Assembly: GCA_034420475.1 (NCBI GenBank)
Contig: DAOULH010000004.1
Span: 85,259-149,258, forward strand
Length of the DNA: 64,000 nt
From: Bin87 sp034420475
Lineage (GTDB): Bacteria; Chloroflexota; Dehalococcoidia; Lucifugimonadales; UBA3495
Direction: 5' to 3'
Shown: piece after piece, positions 33,016 through 42,412 of the stretch
Layout: the number at the start of each line of letters is the position of its first letter
Numbering within the stretch: position 1 is the stretch's first letter
Translations under genes and position numbers: made by a program
The notes under the pieces: generated by a model
What the model saw: the letters and a program-made list of their open reading frames with translations, nothing else
What the model was told of the DNA's origin: nothing
The model's database searches: none

Positions 33016-34671
33016 ATGCCCACTAAGTACATCTTCGTGACCGGGGGAGTGGTCAGCTCCATCGGCAAAGGGATTTGCGTCGCTTCAATCGGGCGCATCT
33101 TGAAGAGTCAGGGTCTCTCCGTAACCGTCATCAAACTGGACCCTTACCTGAACGTCGACCCGGGGACCATGTCCCCTTACCAGCATGGCGAGGTCTTCGT
33201 AACCAAGGACGGCGGCGAGACCGACCTGGACCTGGGACACTACGAGAGGTTTATCGACGTCGAGTTGACCCGGGACAGCAACGTGACCGCCGGGCAGACC
33301 TACCTCGAACTGATCACCCGGGAGCGGCGCGGCGACTTCCTCGGCGGCACCATCCAGACCGTGCCCCATCTGACCAACGAAATCAAGGACCGCCTCATTA
33401 GCCTGGCGGAAAAATCCAACGCCGACGTCGTTGTCGTCGAGGTCGGCGGCACCGTGGGAGACATCGAGGGACTGCCCTTCCTGGAAGCCATCCGGCAGAT
33501 GCGAAACACCGTGGGGCGCAACAACGTCTTCTATATGCACCTGACCCTGCTCCCCTACATCTCGGCCTCCGAAGAACTGAAAACCAAACCCACTCAGCAC
33601 AGCGTAAAAGAACTGCGAAGCATCGGAATCCAGCCGGACGCGCTGGTATGCCGCTCCGACGCCGATGTCACCACCGGCATCCGGGAAAAGCTGTCCCTGT
33701 TCTGCGACGTGGCCACCGAAGCCGTGTTCCCCATGCCCACGGTGAGCAACGTTTACGAAGTGCCGCTGGTGATGGACCACTTCGGCGTGGGGCGCTGCCT
33801 TTCGGAATCCCTCGGTTTGAACGGTGAAACCCACCTGGACGCTTGGAGCACTCTCGTCGACCGGATGAACGGCGCCACCGGCGCGGTTCCCATCGCCGTG
33901 GTGGGCAAATACGTGGAATATCCCGACTCCTATATGTCAGTGCGCGAAGCGTTGCGCCACGCCGCCGCGTCCTGCGGATTGCGGGCGGACGTGCGCTGGG
34001 TCCATTCGGAAGCCGTCGAGCGAGACGGGCCGGATGCCCACTTGAGCGACGTCTCCGCCATCGTGGTGCCGGGCGGATTCGGCTCCCGGGGGGTCGAAGG
34101 AATGATCGACACCAGCCGCTACGCCAGGAACAAGCACGTGCCGTACCTGGGCCTATGCCTGGGCATGCAGGTCATGGTCATCGACTGGGCGCGCGACGTC
34201 ACCGGCCTCAAACAAGCCAACTCGTCCGAGCTTGACCCCGACTGCGAGCATCCGGTGATCGACATAATGCACGGGCAGCGCGGCATCACCGATCTCGGCG
34301 GCACCATGCGCCTGGGTCACTACCCGTGCCAACCTCAAAGCAACACCCGGACCGCCGCGGCCTACGCCCGCCCTGAAATCAGGGAGCGTCATCGGCACCG
34401 ATACGAGGTGAACAACACCTACCGGGAGACGCTCGAAGCCTCGGGGATGGTCATGAGCGGCCTGTCTCCCGACGGCGAACTGGTCGAAGCCACCGAACTG
34501 CCGGACCATCCTTTCATGGTCGGCGTGCAGTTCCATCCCGAGTTCCAGTCGCGGCCCAACCGGCCCCACCCCCTGTTCAGCGCGCTCATCGAACAGGCAA
34601 ACCAAACGGTACGAGAAGGCAGACAGTTGCCTTTCCGGCGAGCCGGCGGATGGTCATTCTCCGCGGATTAG
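33016..34671 (+). CDS. pyrG: CTP synthase
   Basis: Makes CTP from UTP, ATP and glutamine. The synthase domain has GGVVSSIGKG (10-19), LDPYLNVDPGTMSPYQHGEV and EVGGTVGDIE; the glutaminase domain has Cys381 in LGLCLGMQ, His507 and Glu509 in VQFHPEFQSRP. Length 551 residues is normal. ATG 33016 begins the conserved PTKYIFVTGGVVS start. It is preceded by a long leader and followed by an unlinked transaldolase gene 190 bases on. Confidence 0.97.
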   Translation: MPTKYIFVTGGVVSSIGKGICVASIGRILKSQGLSVTVIKLDPYLNVDPGTMSPYQHGEVFVTKDGGETDLDLGHYERFIDVELTRDSNVTAGQTYLELITRERRGDFLGGTIQTVPHLTNEIKDRLISLAEKSNADVVVVEVGGTVGDIEGLPFLEAIRQMRNTVGRNNVFYMHLTLLPYISASEELKTKPTQHSVKELRSIGIQPDALVCRSDADVTTGIREKLSLFCDVATEAVFPMPTVSNVYEVPLVMDHFGVGRCLSESLGLNGETHLDAWSTLVDRMNGATGAVPIAVVGKYVEYPDSYMSVREALRHAAASCGLRADVRWVHSEAVERDGPDAHLSDVSAIVVPGGFGSRGVEGMIDTSRYARNKHVPYLGLCLGMQVMVIDWARDVTGLKQANSSELDPDCEHPVIDIMHGQRGITDLGGTMRLGHYPCQPQSNTRTAAAYARPEIRERHRHRYEVNNTYRETLEASGMVMSGLSPDGELVEATELPDHPFMVGVQFHPEFQSRPNRPHPLFSALIEQANQTVREGRQLPFRRAGGWSFSAD

Positions 34672-34862
34672 CCCTTCCCCGCAGACCGAAAGCCGGCAAA
34701 TTAAAACTCAATCCACGTTCCGGCGCGGGCCGGTTCCTTGATCCTGAACTCTAAAACTCGGCACGGCGCCGAACGCTCCGGCGGCCGTTCATCCGCGACA
34801 GCGGTCAGCCGTCGGCCTTGAACCGGCAAAAGACTTTCTCCCGGGCACGAGGAGGATGCGAC

Positions 34863-35522
34863 ATGAAACTGTTTTTGGACACCGCCAACATCGACGAAAT
34901 CCGCATGGGCGCCGAACTTGGCGTCATTTCCGGGGTCACTACCAACCCGTCCCTGGCCGCAAAGGAAGGCATCGGCGGCGCGGCCGGATACCGGGCGGCG
35001 GTCCAGGAGATCGCCGACATCATCGACGGCCCGATCTCGGTTGAAGTGGTCAGCACCGACGCCCCGGGCATGATCGCCGAGGGGCGGGACATCGCCGAGT
35101 GGATCCCCAATCCCTGGGTAAAAATCCCCAGCACCGAGGAAGGTTTCAAGGCCATCAGCGTGCTGGCCCGGGACGGCATACAGATCAACCAGACCCTGGT
35201 TTTCACCGTCAACCAGGCGCTCCTCGGAGCCAACGCCGGGAGCACCGTGGTCAGCCCATTTGTCGGCAGACTGGACGACATCGGCCAGGACGGCATGGCC
35301 CTGGTCGAGGACATCGTCGCCGTTTACCGCCGGCAAGCCGTGGAAACCAAGGTGATGGCCGCCAGCATCCGGGGCGCCCGGCATTGCGTGACCGCCGCCG
35401 CCGCCGGCGCCGATATCGCCACCATACCCTACAACGTATTGACGCAAATGATAAAACACCCACTCACCGACGCCGGCCTGTCGCGATTCCTGCAGGACTG
35501 GCAGCAAGCTTCCGGAGGCTGA
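34863..35522 (+). CDS. fsa: Transaldolase / fructose-6-phosphate aldolase-like
   Basis: Short transaldolase (219 residues) of the FSA/TalC type. The Schiff-base lysine is Lys87 in NPWVKIPSTEEGF; other landmarks are MKLFLDTANIDEI, SGVTTNPSL, INQTLVFTVNQALL and SPFVGRLDDIG. It transfers or cleaves dihydroxyacetone units in the pentose phosphate area. GAGGA stands before ATG 34863; the frame open upstream has no homology. It is four bases upstream of the rho gene, a pairing common in Gram-positive and Chloroflexota genomes. Confidence 0.94.
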   Translation: MKLFLDTANIDEIRMGAELGVISGVTTNPSLAAKEGIGGAAGYRAAVQEIADIIDGPISVEVVSTDAPGMIAEGRDIAEWIPNPWVKIPSTEEGFKAISVLARDGIQINQTLVFTVNQALLGANAGSTVVSPFVGRLDDIGQDGMALVEDIVAVYRRQAVETKVMAASIRGARHCVTAAAAGADIATIPYNVLTQMIKHPLTDAGLSRFLQDWQQASGG

Positions 35523-35526
35523 CAAG

Positions 35527-36963
35527 ATGGTCCGCGCCCGCACTGGCACCTCGACCGCTCCCCGACGACGCCGGCGCCCCCCGGCTAACGACGACGCCGG
35601 CGTCGCGCTGGCGGATCCCGTTCCCGCTGACGACGCCGCGGACGGAGGCCAGCCGTATTCCAACGGTTCTCAACCCGGACGCTACGTCGACGTCGCCGAA
35701 CTCAGCACCATGTCCCACGAGGAACTCCTCGAGCTGGCGCCCGACGTAGGGCTCAAGGACGACGGGTCCCTGGCCGACCTGGGCCGGGACGCCCTGCTGA
35801 ACCGCGTCCGAAACTCCGCCGCTAACCGCAACCTGCTGACCGCCTCCGGCATCCTCGAGGTGATGGACGCCGGGCACGGACTGCTCCGCTCGCTGCAATA
35901 CCCGCCGGTGTCCGGCGACGTGTTCGTCGGGCAGTCTCAGATCCGCCGGTTCAACCTCAAGACCGGCGACACGGTAACCGGATTGGTGCGGCCCCCGAAA
36001 GAAGGGGAGCGGCGTTACGGCCTCACCCGCGCCACCAGCATCAACCTGCTGGAACCAGAGGACCAGAAACCGGCCTCCCGTCGGATCTTCGAGTCGCTGA
36101 CGCCCATCTTCCCCGACGACCACATCGTCCTGGAACACCCGCAGGGCGGGCTGTCCTCGCGCATGATCGACCTGTTCGCGCCCATCGGGTTGGGCCAGCG
36201 CGGCCTGGTGGTTTCTCCGCCCAAGGCCGGCAAGACCACGGTCCTGCGCCAGATCGCCGCGGCCATCACCGAGAACCGGCCCGAGGTCATCCTGATGGTG
36301 GTGCTCATCGGCGAGCGCCCGGAAGAGGTCACCGAGATGCGCCGTGCGGTCAACGGGGACGTGTTCGCCTCGACTTTCGACGAGTCGGTGGAAGAACAGT
36401 GCCGGGTCGCCGAGCTGGCCGTGGAACGCGCCAAGCGCATGACCGAATCGGGCCGCGACGTCGTCATCCTGCTGGACAGCATCACCCGGCTCACCCGCGC
36501 CTACAACCTGGCGCTGCCCACCTCCGGCCGCACGCTGTCCGGCGGCATCGACCCGGCCGCCCTGTACCCGGCCAAGCGGTTCATCGGCGCCGCCCGCAAC
36601 CTCGAAGAGGGCGGTTCCCTCACCATCATCGCCACTTGCCTCCTCGACACCGGCAGCCGCATGGACGAGGTGATCTACGAAGAGTTCAAGGGCACCGGCA
36701 ACATGGAACTGCACCTGGACCGCCGGCTCGCCGACCAGCGCTACTTCCCCGCCATCGACGTGGTGCGCAGCGGCACCCGCCGGGAGGAACTGCTCTACGA
36801 CCAGGAAGCCATGCCCCAGATCTGGCTGCTGCGCCGCATGGTGACGCTGGCCTCCGGCGGCGACCCGGCCAACATGGGCGACGCCACCAAGCGCGTTCTC
36901 GAACGCCTGGCCCGCACCCGCTCCAACAGCGAGTTCCTCACCAACCTGACCAAAGACTCCTAG
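35527..36963 (+). CDS. rho: Transcription termination factor Rho
   Basis: Hexameric RNA helicase that ends transcripts. After a basic, disordered N-terminus (RRRRRPP, then an acidic linker) come the Rho N-terminal region SHEELLELAPDVGL, the RNA-binding domain with SGILEVMDAGHGLLRS, Walker A SPPKAGKTTVL (near 229-239) and Walker B VVILLDSITRLTRAYN, then the R-loop and Q-loop regions. Length 478 residues, with the first 60 being the extra tail. It ends before a repeat element and a strong hairpin. Confidence 0.97.
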   Translation: MVRARTGTSTAPRRRRRPPANDDAGVALADPVPADDAADGGQPYSNGSQPGRYVDVAELSTMSHEELLELAPDVGLKDDGSLADLGRDALLNRVRNSAANRNLLTASGILEVMDAGHGLLRSLQYPPVSGDVFVGQSQIRRFNLKTGDTVTGLVRPPKEGERRYGLTRATSINLLEPEDQKPASRRIFESLTPIFPDDHIVLEHPQGGLSSRMIDLFAPIGLGQRGLVVSPPKAGKTTVLRQIAAAITENRPEVILMVVLIGERPEEVTEMRRAVNGDVFASTFDESVEEQCRVAELAVERAKRMTESGRDVVILLDSITRLTRAYNLALPTSGRTLSGGIDPAALYPAKRFIGAARNLEEGGSLTIIATCLLDTGSRMDEVIYEEFKGTGNMELHLDRRLADQRYFPAIDVVRSGTRREELLYDQEAMPQIWLLRRMVTLASGGDPANMGDATKRVLERLARTRSNSEFLTNLTKDS

Positions 36964-36981
36964 GGGCTGTCGTCAAATTAT

Positions 36982-37088
36982 CCCGTCATTCCCGCGAAAG
37001 CCGGAATCCAGCGACCAAAATCGATAAACACTGTTCAGTTTCCGTCGCCATACCATCGCTGGACTCCTGCTTTTACAGGAGTGACGGG
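36982..37088. repeat. Paired-arm palindromic element (about 107 bp)
   Basis: Left arm starts CCCGTCATTCC and ends ATCCAGCGA (36982-37014); right arm TCGCTGGACTCC to GAGTGACGGG (37056-37088) is its reverse complement at 27 of 33 positions. Each arm also folds on itself. One arm of this type recurs at 16688-16712. It fits a small nonautonomous element or folded repeat, not a gene. Confidence 0.65.
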
Positions 37089-37156
37089 CGTGTGGCTTCA
37101 AGTGCGTGACTCCTATCCTGACACCCGGCCAGCGAGCGGGCGAAGGACAAAAATCC

Positions 37157-37188
37157 AGGAGGCGGGTTTCAAGCCCGCCTCCTTTTTT
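37157..37188. terminator. Bidirectional intrinsic terminator between rho and the surface protein gene
   Basis: AGGAGGCGGG (37157-37166) pairs with CCCGCCTCCT (37174-37183) around a 7-base loop, followed by a run of six T on the plus strand. On the minus strand the stem is followed by AAAAA on the complement side (T-rich when read as minus), so it can end both rho and the converging surface protein transcript, whose stop is at 37193. Confidence 0.88.
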
Positions 37189-37192
37189 GACC

Positions 37193-40100
37193 TTACGCTT
37201 CAGGGGCCGGGTCGCCTCCGCCGCCTCCGCCTCCGCCGCGCCGCCGCAGCGCCAGGGCAGCCATCGCTCCGGCCAAGGCCAGGATGGCCACCACCACGAT
37301 CGCTATCAGCGCGATGGCCAGACCGCTCAGGCCCCCGTCGCTCGTTTCCTCTTCAGCTACCGGCCGGTCCCGGGTCTCGCTTTCTCCGGTTGTAACCGCC
37401 GCCACAATGGTGGCGGTCAGGGCCGCCTGGTCAACGGTTGGAGGCGGAGGGATCGGCGTGGCCGTGGGCTCGGGGGGCGCCGTGGGTTCCGGCGTCGGTG
37501 TGGGCGTCGGCGGAACCGGCGTGGGCGTCGGCTCCGGATTCTGTATGCTGACCCGTGCGGGCGACGTTCCGACGGTGTACCCCCGATCAGGCGAGATGTT
37601 CACAGTCAGCGAACCGGAATCGCTGTCCTGACTCCCCGATGTATCTACGGAATACGCGCACTCGGTGCCGGACGTGATCACGCACTCGCCGCTGCCCTCG
37701 GTTCCGAAGCCTCCGTCGGTCTCATGGGTCAGCTTGACGGTGACGGTTGCGGTATGGGACAGGGTGATGCGGAACCCGGCCGGTTCGCCGGCCACGATGG
37801 ACAGGGTGTCCGGCGCCGGTTCAATCCTGGCGACCAGTTGCTCGGTGGCCCCGGTTGCCGGCCCTGACCATAGGCTAGGCCCCACGTCGTTGATGGCGCG
37901 CACCCGCACCTGGTACTCGGTGCCCTGGGCCAGGCCGGTGATGGTATGACTAGTGCCCTCGCCGGTGCCGGCACCAGTGTAATTTCCGTCCCCGGAGACG
38001 AGGTACTCAACGTCGTAGTGCGTGACGCGACTGCCGCCGTCGTAGGCCGGTTCTTCCCAGGCTACGGTGAGACCGAAAGGCCCGTCAGCGACAACCGCGG
38101 GGGCGGCCGGAGGATCGGGGGCGAACGTGGGCGGCACGAACCGCCGCGGCAGCAGGGTCACGGTGGCGGTCACGCCGGGCAGCCGGCTTCCCGACTTGTA
38201 CACGTGGAACGTCGCCGGATGCGTCCGCTCCTCCGCGTAGTCGCGGTGATAGTCTTCGGGTATGACGGTGGTGCGGGAGAACGTCCCCGACCCGTCCGAG
38301 GCGAACCGGGTCTCACCGTCGAAGGAAAGCGTCGGCCCGCGGCTGATCCCCACCGAGTAGCCCTGCGTGAAACGGTCCAGTCCGCTCACCGTCACCCGGA
38401 TGGGTTCCCCGATCCTCACTTCGTCGCGGTCAATCTCCAACCTGCCCGGGGTCACCACGAGATCCAGGTCCAGCGTCAGGTCGTGCAGCTGATAGTCGTC
38501 GATCTTGACAACCGGACGGAGTCGCTCGCCGCCCTCGGCGCGGGACGGCACGCGGTACTCGAACTCCCGGGTACCGCTGGAGGTGTAGACGTTGTGCGCG
38601 ATCCGGCCATTGATTTCGACGATGATGTTCGGCGGATTGTAGTACCCGCGTTCCACGGGAAAGTTGGTGCCCCGGAACACCAGGGTATCGCCGGGAGACA
38701 CTTCACCCTCGTCGGGGGAAACCGTCAGCGTCGGCTTGGCAATCTTGACGGTGGCCGACGCTTTGACGCCGGCCTCGCTGGTAATCTCCAATTCTTCCTC
38801 GCCGTCCGATTCCAGCAGCTTGGTGATGAGGTCGCTGTTGATGCGGCCGTTCTTGCCGATCATGGCCACCGGAGCGACGAAACGGCCCCCACGGGCCACG
38901 TCGCGGCAGTCTTCGACGCTGTCCTGGCCCTCGTCCAGAAAGGCCAGCGGAACCCCGTCCAGGCTCACCTGGCAGACCTGATTGCCCGCCAGGTTGTTGG
39001 AACTCACGAGGAACTGCTCTCCCAAACCCAGGCCGCTGTCCGGCCGAACCGACAGGTCGGCGTCTCGGATGGTGATGATGGTTGATACAAACTTGCCGCT
39101 GGCGAGGGTGACTCCAACCGTAACTCTACCGCTGGCGCTGGGCGGCAGCGTAACGATAAGGTTGTCCCCAGAGCGGCTCCATTGATCGTGTTGGCGGCCC
39201 TGAACGCGCACGGGATTGCTAGCTAATGCGCCACCCCCAACCAGTTTGAAGGTGACCCTGTCGCCGGGAGATACCTCTGAACTGCCTATGAGCTCGAGGC
39301 CGGCGGTAATCACGAGAGATATGGAGGTGCCGTTCGTGTTTCCGGCTCCATCCACTGCACAGATCTGGTGTCTAACCGCCGAGCGAAACTGAGTGGAGCT
39401 GATGTCGATCTCAGCGGTAAATCGGTAGTTGGATCCCACCTCTGCCGTCCCGACCTGGGTCCAACCGCTCCAGCCGCCGGCATTTGCCTCCCGGCAAGAT
39501 ACCGAACCCGTATTTGGCATAGCGTAAATTTCGACCGTAACGTTTTCCTCGAAACCAGCCCCCCGCAATTTGATCGTTTCGCCGTAACCAGCTTCGTCAT
39601 CGCCATCGATATCGACCGTGGCGTCGACCCGTACACGTTCGGTCAGCGGTGACCCGCCATCCCACTGGATTGTTGCTATGTATGGATCGTCATCGTTATC
39701 CGGCTGGTCAGGCAGTTGCAAGTTGTTCAACTCTATGACCACAGGAGGGGAGGTATTGTCGCAAACCCCAGGGTCTCCGCTTCCCCGGCGCCAGGACTGA
39801 CATCCGGGCAGTTCGATTTCATGAGGTTCGCCGCTGCCTCGATTTGGGTCTACCCAATCCGGGGAAAATCTTCCACCAGCGATGATGATAACGTCCTGCT
39901 TGTCGAACCCGGACGGTATCGTGATGTCCTCATGAAGAAATATGGTGAACTCGCTGGTGAACTCTCCCGGCTTACAGTCCTCAGGAGTGAACTTGAACGT
40001 CAGATCGAAAGTCGAGCCAGGTGTGTAGTCATCGTCCTGGTCCAAAACCAAGTCGCAACCCTGCTGCGCCTGAACCGCGCCGGCGTTCCCCGCCAGTAGC

Positions 40101-40204
40101 GCAATTGCCACCGCCGCAACGGCCGCCGCCAGCAGCAGCCCGGCCGTCGGCCAGACGAAAGCGCGCGGAGATCTGAGGAACATCGAAGAAGGTCGGAGTG
40201 GCAC
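37193..40204 (-). CDS. Large secreted FN3/IPT-domain surface protein with C-terminal membrane anchor
   Basis: About 1003 residues. The start is GTG 40204, with GGGAGG six bases upstream; the frame is open to 40279 but lacks a site there. A signal peptide (GLLLAAAVAAVAIALLAG...VQA) leads to repeated beta-sandwich modules with IPT/Ig-like traits (for example SPDEGEVSPGDTLVFRG and SPGDRVTFKLVG), then a fibronectin type III domain (PPAAPAVVADGPFGLTVAWE to YQVRVRAINDVG). A Thr/Pro/Glu-rich spacer (PTPTPVPPTPTPTPEPT) precedes one transmembrane helix (LAIALIAIVVVAILALAGA) and a Gly-rich basic tail. Likely cell-surface adhesion or scaffolding. The bidirectional terminator at 37157 ends it. Confidence 0.85.
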   Translation of the reverse strand: MPLRPSSMFLRSPRAFVWPTAGLLLAAAVAAVAIALLAGNAGAVQAQQGCDLVLDQDDDYTPGSTFDLTFKFTPEDCKPGEFTSEFTIFLHEDITIPSGFDKQDVIIIAGGRFSPDWVDPNRGSGEPHEIELPGCQSWRRGSGDPGVCDNTSPPVVIELNNLQLPDQPDNDDDPYIATIQWDGGSPLTERVRVDATVDIDGDDEAGYGETIKLRGAGFEENVTVEIYAMPNTGSVSCREANAGGWSGWTQVGTAEVGSNYRFTAEIDISSTQFRSAVRHQICAVDGAGNTNGTSISLVITAGLELIGSSEVSPGDRVTFKLVGGGALASNPVRVQGRQHDQWSRSGDNLIVTLPPSASGRVTVGVTLASGKFVSTIITIRDADLSVRPDSGLGLGEQFLVSSNNLAGNQVCQVSLDGVPLAFLDEGQDSVEDCRDVARGGRFVAPVAMIGKNGRINSDLITKLLESDGEEELEITSEAGVKASATVKIAKPTLTVSPDEGEVSPGDTLVFRGTNFPVERGYYNPPNIIVEINGRIAHNVYTSSGTREFEYRVPSRAEGGERLRPVVKIDDYQLHDLTLDLDLVVTPGRLEIDRDEVRIGEPIRVTVSGLDRFTQGYSVGISRGPTLSFDGETRFASDGSGTFSRTTVIPEDYHRDYAEERTHPATFHVYKSGSRLPGVTATVTLLPRRFVPPTFAPDPPAAPAVVADGPFGLTVAWEEPAYDGGSRVTHYDVEYLVSGDGNYTGAGTGEGTSHTITGLAQGTEYQVRVRAINDVGPSLWSGPATGATEQLVARIEPAPDTLSIVAGEPAGFRITLSHTATVTVKLTHETDGGFGTEGSGECVITSGTECAYSVDTSGSQDSDSGSLTVNISPDRGYTVGTSPARVSIQNPEPTPTPVPPTPTPTPEPTAPPEPTATPIPPPPTVDQAALTATIVAAVTTGESETRDRPVAEEETSDGGLSGLAIALIAIVVVAILALAGAMAALALRRRGGGGGGGGDPAPEA

Positions 40205-40369
40205 GGGTATCCTCCCGGGATTGCGTGGCGCAAGTATCATCCCGCCCGGCCGCTCGCCACAATTTTCGCGAGCCGACAATGCCGAAATCGGGCGGGAGCA
40301 TCTCTACCGTATACGTCAAGGACGTGGGCAACGGCTTTATAATAGTTTACACGCAGGGAACGAGCGATC

Positions 40370-40978
40370 ATGACCACGCCAACGAAACCGCGCACCGGGA
40401 TGCGAGTATCCGTCGCCGAGTTCCTGGAGCTGGAGCTCCCCGAACCGGACCACAAGCTCAAGCTGGAGCTGGACGACGGAGTGCTCTACATCATGCCCAG
40501 ACCACGTTTGCGACACCAGTCGGCCCAAATTGAGCTGATTTATTATTTCAGGAGCCACTTCCGCGCTTTTGCGGAACCGCCCGGCGAGGTGTACGCGGAC
40601 ATCGTCGTAGCCCTGCCCGCGGAATTGCCCCGTCTTTTCGCGCCTGACCTGTCCATCGTGCTGCGCGGCAGCGAGGTGGTCGTCAGTGACCGGATGATAG
40701 AAGGCGCGCCGGATATCGTGATGGAAATTCTCTCTACCGACCGAAACCGGGACCTGGTACCCAAGCGTCAGGTTTACGCCGCAGCCGGCATCCCGGAATA
40801 CTGGATATTTGACTGGCTCAACGACACGGCGCTGCAACTGGAATTGCGCGACGGCCAGTACGTGGAGCGGGCCATCTTAACGGCTGACGATACGCTGACC
40901 ACGCCCCGGCTGCCCGGCCTGGCCATCCCGCTGGCCGAGGTGTTCCGACGCCCCGGGCAGCCGGCGCAGAGCTGTTGA
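40370..40978 (+). CDS. Uma2-family endonuclease-like protein (copy 1)
   Basis: A 202-residue member of the Uma2 (DUF820) family, with a PD-(D/E)XK-like fold. The core motif is in PDIVMEILSTDRNRDLVPKRQVYAAAGIPEYWI, and an earlier acidic residue lies in PRLFAPDLSIVL. These proteins are abundant in Cyanobacteria and Chloroflexota; most have no proven role. A TATAAT (40338-40343) lies 27 bases before the ATG. The first 126 bases are almost identical to those of the next gene, so the pair is a tandem duplication. Confidence 0.88.
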   Translation: MTTPTKPRTGMRVSVAEFLELELPEPDHKLKLELDDGVLYIMPRPRLRHQSAQIELIYYFRSHFRAFAEPPGEVYADIVVALPAELPRLFAPDLSIVLRGSEVVVSDRMIEGAPDIVMEILSTDRNRDLVPKRQVYAAAGIPEYWIFDWLNDTALQLELRDGQYVERAILTADDTLTTPRLPGLAIPLAEVFRRPGQPAQSC

Positions 40979-41006
40979 CCGGGCATTGACCTGTGGATGG
41001 CTGACC

Positions 41007-41609
41007 ATGACCACGCCAACGAAACCGCGCACCGGGATGCGAGTATCCGTCGCCGAGTTCCTGGAGCTGGAGCTCCCCGAACCGGACCACAAGCTCAAGA
41101 TGGAGCTGGACGACGGAGTGCTCTACATCATGCCCAGACCCCGACCCGACCACCAGTGGGCTCAAGGCGAGCTGTTCTATTATTTCAGGCATCATTTCCG
41201 CAGTTTTGCGGAGCCTCCGGGCGCGGTTTATACCGACCTCAACGTGGCTTTGCCATCGGAATTACCGAGGCTTTTTGCGCCTGACTTGACCATAATCCTC
41301 TTTGACGGTACGGCAATCGTGGGCGACCAGATGGTGGAAGGATCTCCGGCTATTGTGGTCGAAGTCCTTTCCACAGACCGGAACCGTGATTTAGTGCGCA
41401 AGCGTCAAGTGTACGAGGCGGCCGGCATCCCGGAATACTGGATAATGGACGAACTCAACCAAACCGCCTTGCAACTGGAATTGCGCGACGGCCAGTACGT
41501 GGAGCGGGCCGTCTTGACCGCCGACGATACGCTGACCACGCCTTTGCTGCCCGGCCTGGCCATCCCCCTGGCCGACGTGTTCCGCCACCGCAGCCGGCCG
41601 GCGCGGTAA
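41007..41609 (+). CDS. Uma2-family endonuclease-like protein (copy 2)
   Basis: Tandem paralogue of the preceding gene, 200 residues. The first 42 codons are nearly identical at nucleotide level, the ends (GQYVERAVLTADDTLTTP...LPGLAIPLADVF) are also alike, but the centre differs clearly (for example GDQMVEGSPAIVVEVLSTDRNRDLVRKRQVYEAAGIPEYWI). The catalytic core is kept. The 28-base spacer between the genes lacks a strong promoter, so they may share one transcript. Preserved ends around a diverged centre suggest gene conversion or selection on the middle. Confidence 0.88.
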   Translation: MTTPTKPRTGMRVSVAEFLELELPEPDHKLKMELDDGVLYIMPRPRPDHQWAQGELFYYFRHHFRSFAEPPGAVYTDLNVALPSELPRLFAPDLTIILFDGTAIVGDQMVEGSPAIVVEVLSTDRNRDLVRKRQVYEAAGIPEYWIMDELNQTALQLELRDGQYVERAVLTADDTLTTPLLPGLAIPLADVFRHRSRPAR

Positions 41610-41620
41610 TTCGGAGTACC

Positions 41621-42403
41621 ATGCCCCCGCGCGCCGGCAACATACTCATCGTCGACGACGAAGCCGCGTCCGCCATCGTGCGCGCGGTGCGCCGCCGCCT
41701 GGAGGACGAGGGCTGGGGCACGACCGTCGTCGGCAAGGACGAGCACGGCTCCGCCGACGAGATGATGTGGGCCGCGTTGGACGCCATCGAACGGCAACTG
41801 CCGGACGGCGTGATCCTGGATGTCCGGCTCGGCGAGTACCGCGACGACCAGTTCAAGGGCCTGGACATCCTGAAACGCATCGTTGGGCAACACCCCCGCC
41901 TGCCCGTGCTCATGTTCACCCAGTACAGCCAGGGAGTCGAGCGCGACACCGTGGCCCGCAGCGCGCTCCAGGTCGAGGCGCCGGTGGAGTTCATCGACAA
42001 GCTGGCCTCGCCGGAGGAGGTCGCCCTGCGCATCCGTCGCCTGGTGGGCGCCGAGCCCCGTTCCATCGCCGTCGGCAGCCGGATCATCGTCGATACGGAC
42101 GCGCACTCCGTGTTGGTGCGCGACGAAAGCGGGCAGGCGGTGCCGGTGCCGGACGTTTCCGGCCGCCGGTTTGACATCCTGCGAGAGCTCGCCGAGGCCT
42201 GGTATCGCAGCCCCGGCAACATGGTCCCCTTTGATCGGCTGGAGCGCTACCTGGAGGGCGACGACACCCGCGCCTCGCTGCGGGTTCGCGTGCGCGAGAT
42301 CAAGGTATCCTTGGGTAAGGCCTTGGGCATGTCATTGGGCGCCAACGATTTCATCGTCAGCGTGCGGGACCGCGGCTACCGTCTGCTGCCCCCGCGCGAG
42401 TAG
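41621..42403 (+). CDS. Response regulator, receiver plus winged-helix DNA-binding domain
   Basis: Transcriptional regulator of 260 residues. The receiver has acidic residues in ILIVDDEAAS, the phosphoacceptor Asp67 in VILDVRLGEY and the conserved Lys in VEFIDKLASPEE. The C-terminal OmpR-type wing (near 165-256) includes RFDILRELAEAWYRSPGNMVPFDRL and RVREIKVSLGKALG. The kinase gene follows 10 bases later, so this is a two-component pair. The target genes are unknown; the adjacent '-TPTP-' surface protein is the obvious candidate. Confidence 0.9.
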   Translation: MPPRAGNILIVDDEAASAIVRAVRRRLEDEGWGTTVVGKDEHGSADEMMWAALDAIERQLPDGVILDVRLGEYRDDQFKGLDILKRIVGQHPRLPVLMFTQYSQGVERDTVARSALQVEAPVEFIDKLASPEEVALRIRRLVGAEPRSIAVGSRIIVDTDAHSVLVRDESGQAVPVPDVSGRRFDILRELAEAWYRSPGNMVPFDRLERYLEGDDTRASLRVRVREIKVSLGKALGMSLGANDFIVSVRDRGYRLLPPRE

Positions 42404-42412
42404 AGCGACCCC

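Noticed and set aside
35464..36714. 416-residue minus-strand frame over rho
   Set aside because: Antisense shadow without motifs.
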